Source: Desulfocarbo indianensis | GTDB lineage: Bacteria; Desulfobacterota; Desulfarculia; Desulfarculales; Desulfarculaceae | Length of the DNA stretch: 64,000 nt | Direction: 5' to 3' | NCBI GenBank assembly: GCA_001184205.1 | Contig: LBMP01000001.1 | Coordinates: 186,001 to 250,000, forward strand | Shown: piece after piece, positions 36,200-45,592 of the stretch | How positions within the stretch are numbered: position 1 is the stretch's first letter | Layout of the letters: every line of letters begins with the position of its first letter | Position numbers and translations under genes: made by a program | The notes under the pieces: generated by a model | Database searches by the model: none | What the model saw: only the letters and a program-made list of their open reading frames with translations | What the model was told of the DNA's origin: nothing

Positions 36200-36877
36200 T
36201 CAGGCATCGGCTGATGTTCTTCGAGTCTTCTGATCAATTGCTTTGCGGAAACTCCCAATTTGATAAATTGGCGCACCAGGGAATAAAGGGTGTTTTAAAA
36301 AGAATGATTTTTCTTGATGGAAATGCTTCGCGGCAGCGTAATTGACATCAATATGTGAAGAAAAATGGAGCTTTTTTATATCGTAACCCAATATCCTGAA
36401 AGCTAAACTCATGAACCTGCTTTCTATCGGCACCCCAAAAACTATTTGGCCGCCGGGTTTCAAGACTCGCTTTATTTCCTTCATAGCCTGTTCCAGTTCA
36501 TCAGACCGAAGATGCTCCAAGATGCTGATTAAAAGCACAGCCTCAAAATATTCATCGGGATAAATCAGGTCAGTCACATTGCCATTGGCAAGCTGTACCG
36601 CAAGCCCATTCGCCGTGGCGAATTTCGAAACGGCCTCCACAGGCGCATCCAAGTCAACGCCATGCACCTCTTCATACATTTCACACAAGTTGTGCAAGCA
36701 TAAGCCTGAACCGAACCCTACCTCAAGTATCCTGTCACCACCTCCCAGTTGGTCCAGACACGCTTCAACGCGTTGCCGATATAGCTTTCCTACAATCGGG
36801 TAGTAATAGAATCTTAGTGGGTCACTCGTCGAGTATTTTGGGTAAGAGGAGAGATCTTTGAGAACTAGACGCGCCAT
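36200..36877 (-). CDS. Class I SAM-dependent methyltransferase
   Basis: 225 residues. DRILEVGFGSGLCLHNLC is the SAM loop (G-F-G-S-G), GVDLDAPVEA the acidic beta-2 end and FEAVLLISILEHLRSDEL with KEIKRVLKPGGQIVFGVP the rest of the Methyltransf_11 pattern. The C-terminal third may contact a membrane or lipid-linked substrate (FRILGYDIKKLHFSSH). It lies between two B12-radical-SAM genes on the same strand, separated from the next one by the transposase relic. Probably acts on the glycan or its lipid carrier. Confidence 0.83.
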   Translation of the reverse strand: MARLVLKDLSSYPKYSTSDPLRFYYYPIVGKLYRQRVEACLDQLGGGDRILEVGFGSGLCLHNLCEMYEEVHGVDLDAPVEAVSKFATANGLAVQLANGNVTDLIYPDEYFEAVLLISILEHLRSDELEQAMKEIKRVLKPGGQIVFGVPIESRFMSLAFRILGYDIKKLHFSSHIDVNYAAAKHFHQEKSFFLKHPLFPGAPIYQIGSFRKAIDQKTRRTSADA

Positions 36878-37049
36878 TTACTTAGCATCCCTGACTAGTT
36901 TATGACCTTTTTTAAATGCCGGGATATCGCGCGCGCCATCGTTCATGGCGCATGAATGGACAGCCCAATACAGGTTGCCATCCTCCACATCGATGGCCGG
37001 ATTCCGTTTCTTCGGTTCTATCACGCCTATACGATACGCATGGGGCGGG

Positions 37050-38507
37050 CTACAGATTGCGGCCACCGAGCCCCCCCTCCAAATGGGTATAGAAATAGTA
37101 GCCCAAATCGTCAAAACAGCGATTTCGCATCGAGTCCAGGATCGAACGCGCCAAGGCTACGGGATGAGTAGCCAAAAGCCAAGCCATGCGAAACATAAGG
37201 GAAGGGCTGCGCATGAAAAAAATGCTGTTGCGCAACCTGCAGCTCTTCAAGAGCGCTAGACGGTTTTTGACCAATTTTTCGGGCGTAAGCTTAACCCGCC
37301 AAATGTTGGGGGTGCGGACATACCATTTGGAGAAATCATGCTCAAGCAAGCAGTCGTTTTTTACTGCCTCCTCGTAAATCTGACTGCCAGGATAGGGCGT
37401 AGCGTAGTAGCATGTGGTGAAATCCAGGCCAAGCTTACCAGCCAACTCCACGGTTTCCTGGCATTCCTCCTCCGTGTCCTCGGCGAATCCTATTATGAAC
37501 GATCCCAACGCGCGAATGCCGTGATCGTGCGCCATGTTTACCGCAGCTTGGATTTGCTCGAGGCTGGTGCCTTTCTTGATTCTTTTCAATATGGCGGGGG
37601 AACCGCTCTCGATTCCAAATTCTATCTGCACACAACCAGCCTGCTTCGCGGCCTCGATCATGCTTTCGCGGATGGTGTCCACGCGGCCATAGCATGACCA
37701 GCGCAGGCAATAATTACGTTGAACAAGTTTATGACAAAATTCCTCAACCCAATTGGTGTTGAGCAGAAAAGTGTCATCCATGAAATAGAGACCATCCACG
37801 TTATATCTTTCAACCAATATATCTATTTCAGCCAAAACGTTATCCACGCTGCGCCTGCGATATCTGCGGCCATAGATGTAGTTCACTCCACAATAGCTAC
37901 ACTGGCCAGGGCATCCGCGCGAAGTAGTGAGATTGGCGCAACGCTGAGTCCAAATTCCCCGTATCAGCCCGGGCGGCTGTAAATAAGCGCTGTAGTTTAC
38001 CGCTTCGCGCAAGGGAAGCGGCAGTTGGTTGATATCGCCGATGACCGGCCTGGGGGGATTTATCACGCTTTTACTTCCCTGCCGATAGACAACCCCCTGA
38101 ATATCTTTAATTTGTGTGCCACCCCTGTCGATTGCTTGGCAAAGTTCATCCATTGTGACCTCGCCTTCGCCATAGACTAGGTAATCAGCGTCATTTTCAT
38201 CGAGAAACGTTTCCTTGAAGTAGGAGGGATGGATGCCCCCCACAACAATGGGCGTCCCGGGGAAATGTTCGCGCAGGAGGTGAATTATATTTTGAGCCAG
38301 CGCCAGTTGAGGAGTGGTAATGCTCAGGCCTATAATATCAACTTCTGATCTGGGCAACTCCAATAACAACTTAAGTTCGGATTGGGTAATGTCCAAAATC
38401 CGAACCTGATGCCCCTTTTGAGCAAGATATGCCGCGATATAGCCTATACCCAGGGGGAAAAAATTGAGACCAATATCCCGCGGATATATCAAACAAACTC
38501 TGGCCAT
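37050..38507 (-). CDS. B12-binding radical SAM protein (second of three)
   Basis: 485 residues. B12-type domain: IYPRDIGLNFFPLGIGYIAA, IVVGGIHPSYFKETFL. Radical SAM core: TTSRGCPGQCSYCGVNYIYG (Cys199, Cys203, Cys206), YFMDDTF and VQIEFGIESGSP. It is homologous to the proteins of 34396 and 46632 but clearly diverged, so the three probably have different substrates. It starts 28 nt after the stop of the methyltransferase at 38535, suggesting co-transcription. C-methylation of a sugar is one possibility; nothing in the sequence fixes the reaction. Confidence 0.85.
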   Translation of the reverse strand: MARVCLIYPRDIGLNFFPLGIGYIAAYLAQKGHQVRILDITQSELKLLLELPRSEVDIIGLSITTPQLALAQNIIHLLREHFPGTPIVVGGIHPSYFKETFLDENDADYLVYGEGEVTMDELCQAIDRGGTQIKDIQGVVYRQGSKSVINPPRPVIGDINQLPLPLREAVNYSAYLQPPGLIRGIWTQRCANLTTSRGCPGQCSYCGVNYIYGRRYRRRSVDNVLAEIDILVERYNVDGLYFMDDTFLLNTNWVEEFCHKLVQRNYCLRWSCYGRVDTIRESMIEAAKQAGCVQIEFGIESGSPAILKRIKKGTSLEQIQAAVNMAHDHGIRALGSFIIGFAEDTEEECQETVELAGKLGLDFTTCYYATPYPGSQIYEEAVKNDCLLEHDFSKWYVRTPNIWRVKLTPEKLVKNRLALLKSCRLRNSIFFMRSPSLMFRMAWLLATHPVALARSILDSMRNRCFDDLGYYFYTHLEGGLGGRNL

Positions 38508-38534
38508 TTTTCGCCTCGTTGATTGACTCGGATT

Positions 38535-39266
38535 TCAGGATTTCCGGGCCCTGATATACAGGGAGCCTGAAAACTCGCGCAGTCCTGGCAGGATTTCCAG
38601 TAATCGCCCCAGCCTGAGAACCGGAGCAATGAATCTGCTGGGCACGGAGGGATGCAGCCAGTCGAAAGGGGTTATCTCTATCGCGTGAAAGTTTGCCCGG
38701 CTGAGCCCGGCGGCCAATCGCCATCTTATGAACGCGGTCTCGTCCGGCGAAACCTGGGGAAACAAAAACCGGAAATGTCTCTCGGCAAACACTTGCGGAT
38801 TCAACATGTTGGGCTCGGCAAAACTCATAAGCCCCCCAGGTTTCAGGAGTTCGGCAATGCGCCCCAGGGCAGGGTCCAAATCCAAATGGTGAAGCACCGA
38901 GGAGCCGAGTACCGCATCAAACGGCCCTAGATCCATGCATTTTTCAAATGGCCGCAATAGAAACCTGACTTGCTCGGCAGGCAGGTTTCGCTCCTGCGCT
39001 TTTTTCAACAAATCGGGAGACAGGTCTACGGCTGTGATCCGCGCCCCGGTTGCGGCCAGCAATTCAGTAAACAGGCCGGTTCCGCAGCCTATCTCCAAGG
39101 CGGTGACGCCGGGGCCCAAGCCGGCCCCTTGCGCTATGAGCTGCGCCCTGCGTTTTGCCCTTAGTCGGCCCGCCGGGGTTCCCCATCCCCAAACCGTTTC
39201 GGTATTGTTATGAGCCAACCAAGAGCCATGCTCAATTTCCCTCATATAGCGACTGTTTGTTTGCAT
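38535..39266 (-). CDS. Class I SAM-dependent methyltransferase
   Basis: 243 residues. VTALEIGCGTGLFTELLAA carries the SAM loop, ITAVDLSPDLLKKA the beta-2 acidic residue, and FDAVLGSSVLHHLDLDPAL with IAELLKPGGLMSFAEPNML completes a UbiE-like core. The start ATG at 39266 lies 42 nt after the stop of the PA14-like membrane gene, and the B12-radical-SAM gene begins 28 nt after its own stop. The neighbours suggest modification of a glycan or its lipid carrier; regiochemistry cannot be seen. Confidence 0.85.
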   Translation of the reverse strand: MQTNSRYMREIEHGSWLAHNNTETVWGWGTPAGRLRAKRRAQLIAQGAGLGPGVTALEIGCGTGLFTELLAATGARITAVDLSPDLLKKAQERNLPAEQVRFLLRPFEKCMDLGPFDAVLGSSVLHHLDLDPALGRIAELLKPGGLMSFAEPNMLNPQVFAERHFRFLFPQVSPDETAFIRWRLAAGLSRANFHAIEITPFDWLHPSVPSRFIAPVLRLGRLLEILPGLREFSGSLYIRARKS

Positions 39267-39308
39267 GCACCTTAACCAATTCTCACCGGTCGGTTTTCGC
39301 TCGCCGCC

Positions 39309-41246
39309 TCATGGGCAGAAGCCAAGCGGCCTGCGGCCGTAAAGTTCCAATTGCCGGGTCAGCGTGCCGGGCGGGCTGGGATTTGGGTAATTGCAAAAAT
39401 AACCATAGATCGGTTCCGCCAAGCCGGGCCAGGTGGCCGGCCCCAGCACCACCATGGTATTGACCAAGATGGTGATAAGCAAAACAGCGCGATGCAATCC
39501 GCGGTTCCAGGGCATTGTTTCCCTGGTTGCGGATATGCGTTGCGCCGCGAAGAAAATAATGAAAATGAATACCGGCTGATAGAGCCGCGCCATCCAATAC
39601 CCGCGCATCACGTATTGCGCTTGGTAAGGCGGGCCAAGATTATTAAAGAAAAATACCAGGATAACTGACGCGCCAAACGCCAAGGACGCAAATGATAATC
39701 GGACCCTCGTGCTCCCTCGATTGGTAATAAGCAACAGCACCAGAAGCGCTGGCAACGTGATAAAGGTCCCGACGAATAAATTATGTACCGCGACCAATGG
39801 GACTTGTGCCAGCAGTCGGCCCCATTCACCCCAGTCGTACGGACCCAACCAACTGGCGAGAATGGCAGGATACACGGAGGTGTTGCGCGTGATGACTGGT
39901 GCCTCGAAAACCCCATATAGAATGCAGGACCAGATAATAGTCGGCAGGAGCAGGCCAACGAACGAGGCCGATAGCTTGGTGAACCGGCGGTTGGCGTGCC
40001 AGACCACCGCCAGCAAGGCGGGCGCAAAGAATGGGATCAAGTCATACCCAAGCATCAGACATCCCAGCAGCAGGCTGAGAACAAATAATTTCCGCCAAGA
40101 GGCGGGCTTATCCATTTCATGTAAAAAGATAAACCCCCAGACCATGGTGGGGGCGATCAATGCATAGGCGTAGGGCAATCCGATAAAATAATGCAGGCCA
40201 GGATAGGTCGCCAGAAGCCACATTCCCCAGCGAGAGGCAGTGTTGCCAAATTCGCGATTCAGAAACCAACCCCACGAGAACAAGGCCCCCAGGCTGAGAG
40301 CCAAGTTGAGCACGAATCCCCCACCGAGGTAGCCCAAAACTCTGGTAAACGGGAGGCTCAGCAGGGGTTGAAGCACCCTTCGCAAAACCATGGAAAAAGC
40401 CCACTCGCCCTTGTTGGCTCCTTCCAGCATTTTGTAAACCGCAATCCAGTGTGGATGGTCAACATTAACGAGGTATTTACACGGGGCAACTTCCTTGGCG
40501 TTATGGAGCGTGGCAGCATGTGGAGCCAGGGTGCCTGTTGAAAGCCAGGCCAAGACAATCAAAGTCACGGCGGCCAACGCAAATGACCCATGGAGGCCGA
40601 AACCGGGGAACCATACTCGCAGCAAGACGATAACAAGGCCCGCTATCAGGAAGGCTGCCAGTGGAATACGGGCTTCCGTCAATCGGTTCATTGTTATCAG
40701 GGCCTGTCCTGGGCTGACGGGTTTGGCGATTGGCCTCAGCATGGTTTCATCCAGCAGCCGCCACTGCTCAGACCCGGCGCGTTTTAAAAATACCGTCGTG
40801 CCTTCGGATGACGAATCGAGGATAAAAAAATGAGGACCCGAACCCATCCAGAGCTCGATTTCCACCCGCGCCCCTGATTCAGGCGATTCCAAGACTGCCA
40901 AGCCATCAAAATGAATCCTCGCGGTCCCTTTGGACCTCAAGGCCAATTTATAAGTGCCAGGCCAGCCTATCCCAAGGAAACCGGACAATCTTTGCCATGC
41001 ATGACCGGATCCGCTTGTTGATGAGGTGGGGAGGGGCCGTGTGGACAGAACCGGATCGGAAAGCCTATTGTGCCTGGGATCGCCTGGGCTGGTCTGGAGA
41101 AGTAGCCCTTGTCCATCAGCCATTGGGGGCATGAGAACTTCCCGCAGGATCCAGCCCCCAAAAAACATTAACAAGATCGCCCCGATCAAAGCTAAAAAGC
41201 TTTTCAGAGCCGCCCTGCGAATCTGCAAAACAACCACACGCAGCAT
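39309..41246 (-). CDS. Polytopic membrane protein with N-terminal beta domain (paralogue of the protein at 7681-9741)
   Basis: 645 residues. One N-terminal helix (about 12-38), an outside domain (about 75-165) with IGWPGTYKLALRSKGTARIH, FDGLAVLE and SGPHFFIL, a degenerate PA14-like pattern, then about ten helices. It shares with the 7681-9741 protein the blocks SGTLAPHAA (SGTLNPCAA there), WGMWLLATYPGLHYFIGLPY (WGMALLATYPGLYFWAGIPW there) and the final YGRRPLGF (LGKRPFGV there). The two therefore form one family. The gene is 4 nt from the upstream methyltransferase-GT2 fusion gene, so they are co-transcribed. Likely a GT-C-type enzyme; function unproven. Confidence 0.75.
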   Translation of the reverse strand: MLRVVVLQIRRAALKSFLALIGAILLMFFGGWILREVLMPPMADGQGLLLQTSPGDPRHNRLSDPVLSTRPLPTSSTSGSGHAWQRLSGFLGIGWPGTYKLALRSKGTARIHFDGLAVLESPESGARVEIELWMGSGPHFFILDSSSEGTTVFLKRAGSEQWRLLDETMLRPIAKPVSPGQALITMNRLTEARIPLAAFLIAGLVIVLLRVWFPGFGLHGSFALAAVTLIVLAWLSTGTLAPHAATLHNAKEVAPCKYLVNVDHPHWIAVYKMLEGANKGEWAFSMVLRRVLQPLLSLPFTRVLGYLGGGFVLNLALSLGALFSWGWFLNREFGNTASRWGMWLLATYPGLHYFIGLPYAYALIAPTMVWGFIFLHEMDKPASWRKLFVLSLLLGCLMLGYDLIPFFAPALLAVVWHANRRFTKLSASFVGLLLPTIIWSCILYGVFEAPVITRNTSVYPAILASWLGPYDWGEWGRLLAQVPLVAVHNLFVGTFITLPALLVLLLITNRGSTRVRLSFASLAFGASVILVFFFNNLGPPYQAQYVMRGYWMARLYQPVFIFIIFFAAQRISATRETMPWNRGLHRAVLLITILVNTMVVLGPATWPGLAEPIYGYFCNYPNPSPPGTLTRQLELYGRRPLGFCP

Positions 41247-41250
41247 AAGT

Positions 41251-42720
41251 TTATATGAATTTTAACCGCTTCAGGCCTACCCAGAGCATTTTAAGCAGGA
41301 GCCATCCGTGCCGCCATCGTGAAATATTCGTATCACCATAGGTCCTTTCACGATATCGAATAGGCAAATCGACCGATTTCAGGTTGAGCTTGGCCGCGCC
41401 GAAAATAAGATCGAAATCTCCGAAAGGATCAAAATCTCCGAAATAACTTCGCCCCGCGACAATCCGTTCATAGTTCTTCCTATTCAATACCTTGGTTCCG
41501 CATAAGGTGTCCTTGGTGGGCTGCCCGAGCAGCCAGGAAAAGGCCGAGGAAAAGAATTTATTCCCAAGGAAATTTAAAAACCTCATGGCTTGTTTCTCCA
41601 TGGGGTATACAAGCCTCACACCGTTGATGAATTCCCCATCACCCTGCCTTATGGCGTTCAGGAATCGCACCAGGTCTTCGGGAGGCACCGATAAGTCAGC
41701 GTCTAAAATCATCAATATTTCGCCGCTGGCCTTTTCAAAGCCCAACCGCACGGCGTCGGCCTTGCCTTTGCCGGGCTGCCTGTAAAGAGATATTTTGCGC
41801 TCAGGATGCAGAGGAATGGCCTTTTCTATGGCCTCATAAGTCCGGTCGGTAGACCCACCCTCCACGAAAATCAATTCTACATACCGCCCCATTTCCGGCA
41901 AACGCTGTATGATACCCTCTATATTGCCGGCTTCGTTGCGAGCGGGCACCACTATGGATACCGGCAGGTCGTCTGACCTGTTACGCGGCTTTGGCCTGGC
42001 CACAATAAAATTGGCCAGGCAGAAATTTTTAAAAGGCCAAAAGCGCGACAGCACCCTGTTAAAAGTGAAGTCGAATACGGAGCCAGGAAGCGGCCAAAGC
42101 ACCTCCCGCCAGCAGCGTACGGGTTCAAAACCGGAAAGGTTAAGTAAATTTACTACATCGTCCATGGTCAGCCAGTTTTGCGGTAAATTAGGCTTGGCCA
42201 GCTTGCTTTTTCGAGCGAATGTTAAGGCGGGGCTCCAAAGATGGCTATGGAAATTGATGATCAAACGCCCATCATCAGATATCGACGAACGCGCCCGCTC
42301 CAATACAGTTTGAACGTCCCACAAATCGTTAATCAAATCCGATAGCACAACGACATCGAAATTGCCTTCCGGAAGCGGGCCGTGGGCGTCGGATTGATGG
42401 AATACCAATTCTGGATAATTACTTCGAGCCCAATCTATCATTTTCCCTGAAAGGTCAAGGCCTACTCCGTAACCAGGTCCCAGACTGGCGAGCAGCTCGC
42501 CCTTGCCGCAACCCAATTCCAAAACCCCTAAGCCAGGGCCAACCAAGTGCCTATAAATAGTGGTGATCCGTTTTCGGTAAAACTTTCCCCACGCCGCCTT
42601 ATCCTTCGGGTAATCGGCAATGTCGTCCCAAAACTGCTTTCTTTGCGAAATATATTTTTCGCGGACTGTTTCCTCATCCGTATGGAAGCTTATATCCTGG
42701 TTGTGATTCACTTCCGGCAC
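41251..42720 (-). CDS. Fusion of SAM methyltransferase and GT2 glycosyltransferase
   Basis: 489 residues with two complete domains. Residues 1-245: methyltransferase with VLELGCGKGELLASLG (66-81), GVGLDLS and FDVVVLSDLINDLWD. Residues 250-489: GT2 with PVSIVVPARNEAGNIEGIIQ, FVEGGSTDRTYEAIEKAI and LMILDADLSVPPEDLV (D-A-D around 339-341), of the polyprenyl-phosphate-mannose-synthase-like subgroup. There is no stop or frameshift between the domains. One polypeptide could couple methylation to sugar loading or transfer. The GTG start at 42720 has GGGAG 7 nt upstream. It is followed 4 nt later by the PA14-like membrane gene. Confidence 0.85.
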   Translation of the reverse strand: MPEVNHNQDISFHTDEETVREKYISQRKQFWDDIADYPKDKAAWGKFYRKRITTIYRHLVGPGLGVLELGCGKGELLASLGPGYGVGLDLSGKMIDWARSNYPELVFHQSDAHGPLPEGNFDVVVLSDLINDLWDVQTVLERARSSISDDGRLIINFHSHLWSPALTFARKSKLAKPNLPQNWLTMDDVVNLLNLSGFEPVRCWREVLWPLPGSVFDFTFNRVLSRFWPFKNFCLANFIVARPKPRNRSDDLPVSIVVPARNEAGNIEGIIQRLPEMGRYVELIFVEGGSTDRTYEAIEKAIPLHPERKISLYRQPGKGKADAVRLGFEKASGEILMILDADLSVPPEDLVRFLNAIRQGDGEFINGVRLVYPMEKQAMRFLNFLGNKFFSSAFSWLLGQPTKDTLCGTKVLNRKNYERIVAGRSYFGDFDPFGDFDLIFGAAKLNLKSVDLPIRYRERTYGDTNISRWRHGWLLLKMLWVGLKRLKFI

Positions 42721-42758
42721 TTAATTACTCCCATGAGCTAACTGTTGAGGTCTGACAT

Positions 42759-42787
42759 ATTATCCTTGAAAAATCTTTACTGATTAA
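42759..42787 (-). promoter_or_regulatory. Candidate promoter for the methyltransferase-GT2 operon
   Basis: On the minus strand, TTAATC (42782-42787), a 17-nt spacer and GATAAT (42759-42764) lie about 40 nt before the GTG at 42720. The -10 is good and the -35 poor. Position at the head of the gene run supports it. Confidence 0.35.
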
Positions 42788-43510
42788 AACCATTTTGCCG
42801 CACATGATTGTAATGAGTTAGCGCAAAAAATAGCGGTGCCGCCTCGCTGAAATCGCGTTTTCGATGGCGCGAACTCCTTGGGGCAATTAGCAGTTTTTGT
42901 GTGCGTTAATCATAGAGCAAGCGACAGTGTATCCTAAGCCTACCTAATGTGCGGATACAATAGGTTCTTAGTCGATGGCTGTGGAATCTGATCATCTCTC
43001 TCAATGCTGCGACGGCAATTTGATCATGGACATGACTGTGCAGACAATTGGGAAGCCTCTGCTGCTCATCTTAGCTGCCGAAAAATGCCATTGATGCTTT
43101 CCAGGCGGTTCTTATGATTAGAAATCCGTCGGCATGGCAGCCTGGGTGCTCATTCGATGTAATTAGCGCCCTGAAAAGCGGGGCCATGGTTTTGATATCG
43201 GGCGCGATGCACTTTCATGTCTTGCGGGCGATTCGCCAATCGGCTCCTTAAACCTATGTTTTTTCCGACCCAGCGCGGCATCGCCTGCAAGCGCTGGTTG
43301 GTTGCGAGGAAGCCGGCTTCTGTTTTTCTGGTGCGTTTTTATCGGTGTCCATGCTCAGCCCGGCCACTTGTTAAAGCGATTGTGACTCAATGGCAAAGCC
43401 TGAAATTTAGCTGTCCTCGCTAACGTTTCCTGATCCCGCATCGCTGAACCAACCGGTCCGGCATAACGGCCGAACCACCCAATTCCATAAGAAACGGCGG
43501 ACAGACCCCA
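42788..43510. other. Long gene-free interval
   Basis: About 720 nt between the membrane gene ending at 43511 and the promoter region of the fusion gene. Short frames occur (for example 43217-43423, plus strand), but none has a ribosome site, recognisable product or plausible composition. It may be decayed sequence, possibly an old mobile-element site, but I could not identify any transposase signature here. Confidence 0.5.
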
Positions 43511-45583
43511 TCAATGGCGGCAAACATGAATTTCATCGATTATTTTTTTGTTGGGGATAACCGCTTCCCAAATAGTCTTAAAAGAAATATATAAGGACAT
43601 CATGCATCCCAATATTGCTAAATCTTGTATATTCAATAAAAAGCGCGGCGGTTCGGCGCTATTTATCAAGGCAAGAAACAAAATATACAAAACGCAAAAG
43701 GAACCTAGCGCGAAAATCGCTAATAACAAACTTCTATATATAGCCTCCCTTGCCGACCATATCAGAAAAGGAATACACAGCGCCCATAATATCCAGAGCT
43801 TGTATCCTCCGAATACTATATCCACAGCCTTTGATACGCCCTCCGCGAACAAAGTTAAAACGCTTAATGTGCGAACTTGGGAGCTCGTTGGTTGCCAATT
43901 CGATCCTGTCATGTTGCCCAATGATTGAGGAGGCTGACGGGCGGAATCAAGCCATGCTTCTTTGAATCTCTGCTTACTGTATTCGAGCAATTCATAATTT
44001 CTTTGATCGAATGTTAGAGTTTTTGGATCATAAAAACCTGTAACCCCTTTTCCCAATAACCTGGCAAGGCTGATTGCCACATGATGCAGGTAATCAACAG
44101 GAGAATGATATATGGCTTCCAACGCCAAGGTTTCCCACACCTTATTGATTTGCTGATCCCTGCTACCGTGGCCTGGGTATTTGCGAACAAATTCCCGAAC
44201 AACAGTTAGCGGTGAAATATATCCAATATCCCTCAAGATGTCTTCATAGGGCTTGTTGTATATAACCCAATTCGGCCTAAAGTCCCATTTATTTGTATAT
44301 TTATTTCTGTATATTGGAATTATGAGGCGCAGCTCTTTTTTAATTTCTGGATAGCAACCACCATCAAGATAGGTTAGGTGAGAAACATGTGAATAGAGAT
44401 CCCTTCCGCCGGTGCTTGAAGTTATGTTGAATTGACCATAACGCAGCCAAAACCCAAAGCATACCGCTAGTAGTATAATCGCCGATACCGCCCCAAAGGC
44501 ACATGCGCGAGGCAGCATGTATCTAAGTTTGGCTGCCAATACATCCTTTCTGCGAAGCAGTTCCACCAAAATAAAAACACCGATAAGCGGAAAAGCCGAT
44601 GGTTTTACCAAAAAGTTTGTTACGAATATTATGCCTAATATTACGCAACGCCCAATGCTTAATTTGTCCCACCATAAGAACCACAATGCAAAGAATATAA
44701 CATAAAAACAACGGGCCATCTGCTCACTATACAAAAGATATTCGAAATGTATATTCTTTTGCACAAAGCTTAAGTAACACAATAGAATCAACGCGATGGT
44801 TAAAAGCCGAAAGCGCTTCACCAAGGACCAGCACAAAAGAACGCTGCTTATCAACCACAAACAGTGCTGGGCAACAAGCAGTGCCAGAGGATGATGCCAA
44901 ATCGCCAATGCCAAAGAAAAAAAGTAAGGCAGACCTATCGTTCGTAATTCAGATAAGGGAAACCAGGGCGATTCTAAAGCGGGGTATATGTAACTGCCGG
45001 TATCGGCTTTCCAGTACGGACAACCCAGCAATGAAGTCCACCATAACCTAAAGGCAACCGCAATAATCAGAATTATACTGAACGCAAACCAAAACCAAAA
45101 TGGTATCTCACTTGATTTATCATCAGTTAACCTAACCCCATTCGATATCCAAAAAATAACTCCCAAGCATAATACCGCTATAACAAGCAGATATCGCAGC
45201 CGTAAATGCTCAACATAATGTAATTCATAGGATTTTTTATTTTTCCGTGGATCGCTGTTATCGGTTGCGGAAAATAAAATCGCTGAGGGAAGAAATGTGT
45301 ATATTCCACCACCCTGATTCCGAACTGTCTCAGGATTATTTGTAAATTTAACAAAAGGTTTGCCGTTTTCCAGAATTTGGATTTCCAACTTGCATATATT
45401 ATATATTTTTTCTGGTGAGCATAGACGATAAAAATTACTATCTTGGACATCAATCTTGTAAGCATAACCACTTTCATGTGATATGATGGAATATTCCAGC
45501 TGCCTATTAGTGCCGTTGATGTATCCGTAAATACCAATCAACAGGACCATACCAGCCATGGCCGCTATAACGATACGCTTCAT
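43511..45583 (-). CDS. Large polytopic membrane protein, GT39-like (GT-C)
   Basis: 690 residues. One N-terminal helix, a soluble outside segment (about 25-130), a second helix, then about ten helices. YWKADTGSYIYPAL (Asp194) and TIGLPYFFSLALAIW match the D-x-x-S-Y and T-x-G-x-P loop of the ArnT-like proteins encoded at 9871 and 11353. It probably uses a polyprenyl-phosphate sugar at the periplasmic face. It is 10 nt after the flippase-like gene and shares its low GC, so both were probably acquired together. The N-terminal outside segment is unlike anything I recognise. Confidence 0.75.
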   Translation of the reverse strand: MKRIVIAAMAGMVLLIGIYGYINGTNRQLEYSIISHESGYAYKIDVQDSNFYRLCSPEKIYNICKLEIQILENGKPFVKFTNNPETVRNQGGGIYTFLPSAILFSATDNSDPRKNKKSYELHYVEHLRLRYLLVIAVLCLGVIFWISNGVRLTDDKSSEIPFWFWFAFSIILIIAVAFRLWWTSLLGCPYWKADTGSYIYPALESPWFPLSELRTIGLPYFFSLALAIWHHPLALLVAQHCLWLISSVLLCWSLVKRFRLLTIALILLCYLSFVQKNIHFEYLLYSEQMARCFYVIFFALWFLWWDKLSIGRCVILGIIFVTNFLVKPSAFPLIGVFILVELLRRKDVLAAKLRYMLPRACAFGAVSAIILLAVCFGFWLRYGQFNITSSTGGRDLYSHVSHLTYLDGGCYPEIKKELRLIIPIYRNKYTNKWDFRPNWVIYNKPYEDILRDIGYISPLTVVREFVRKYPGHGSRDQQINKVWETLALEAIYHSPVDYLHHVAISLARLLGKGVTGFYDPKTLTFDQRNYELLEYSKQRFKEAWLDSARQPPQSLGNMTGSNWQPTSSQVRTLSVLTLFAEGVSKAVDIVFGGYKLWILWALCIPFLIWSAREAIYRSLLLAIFALGSFCVLYILFLALINSAEPPRFLLNIQDLAILGCMMSLYISFKTIWEAVIPNKKIIDEIHVCRH

Positions 45584-45592
45584 TGCCAGCTG

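Noticed and set aside
36878-37114. A 78-codon minus-strand frame between a methyltransferase and a radical SAM gene
   Set aside because: It overlaps the radical SAM C-terminus and lacks a ribosome site and family resemblance.
43217-43423. A 68-codon frame considered as a transposase remnant
   Set aside because: Neither strand showed the D-D-E or R-R-H-S-type signatures that identified the relic at 35888, so no claim is made.
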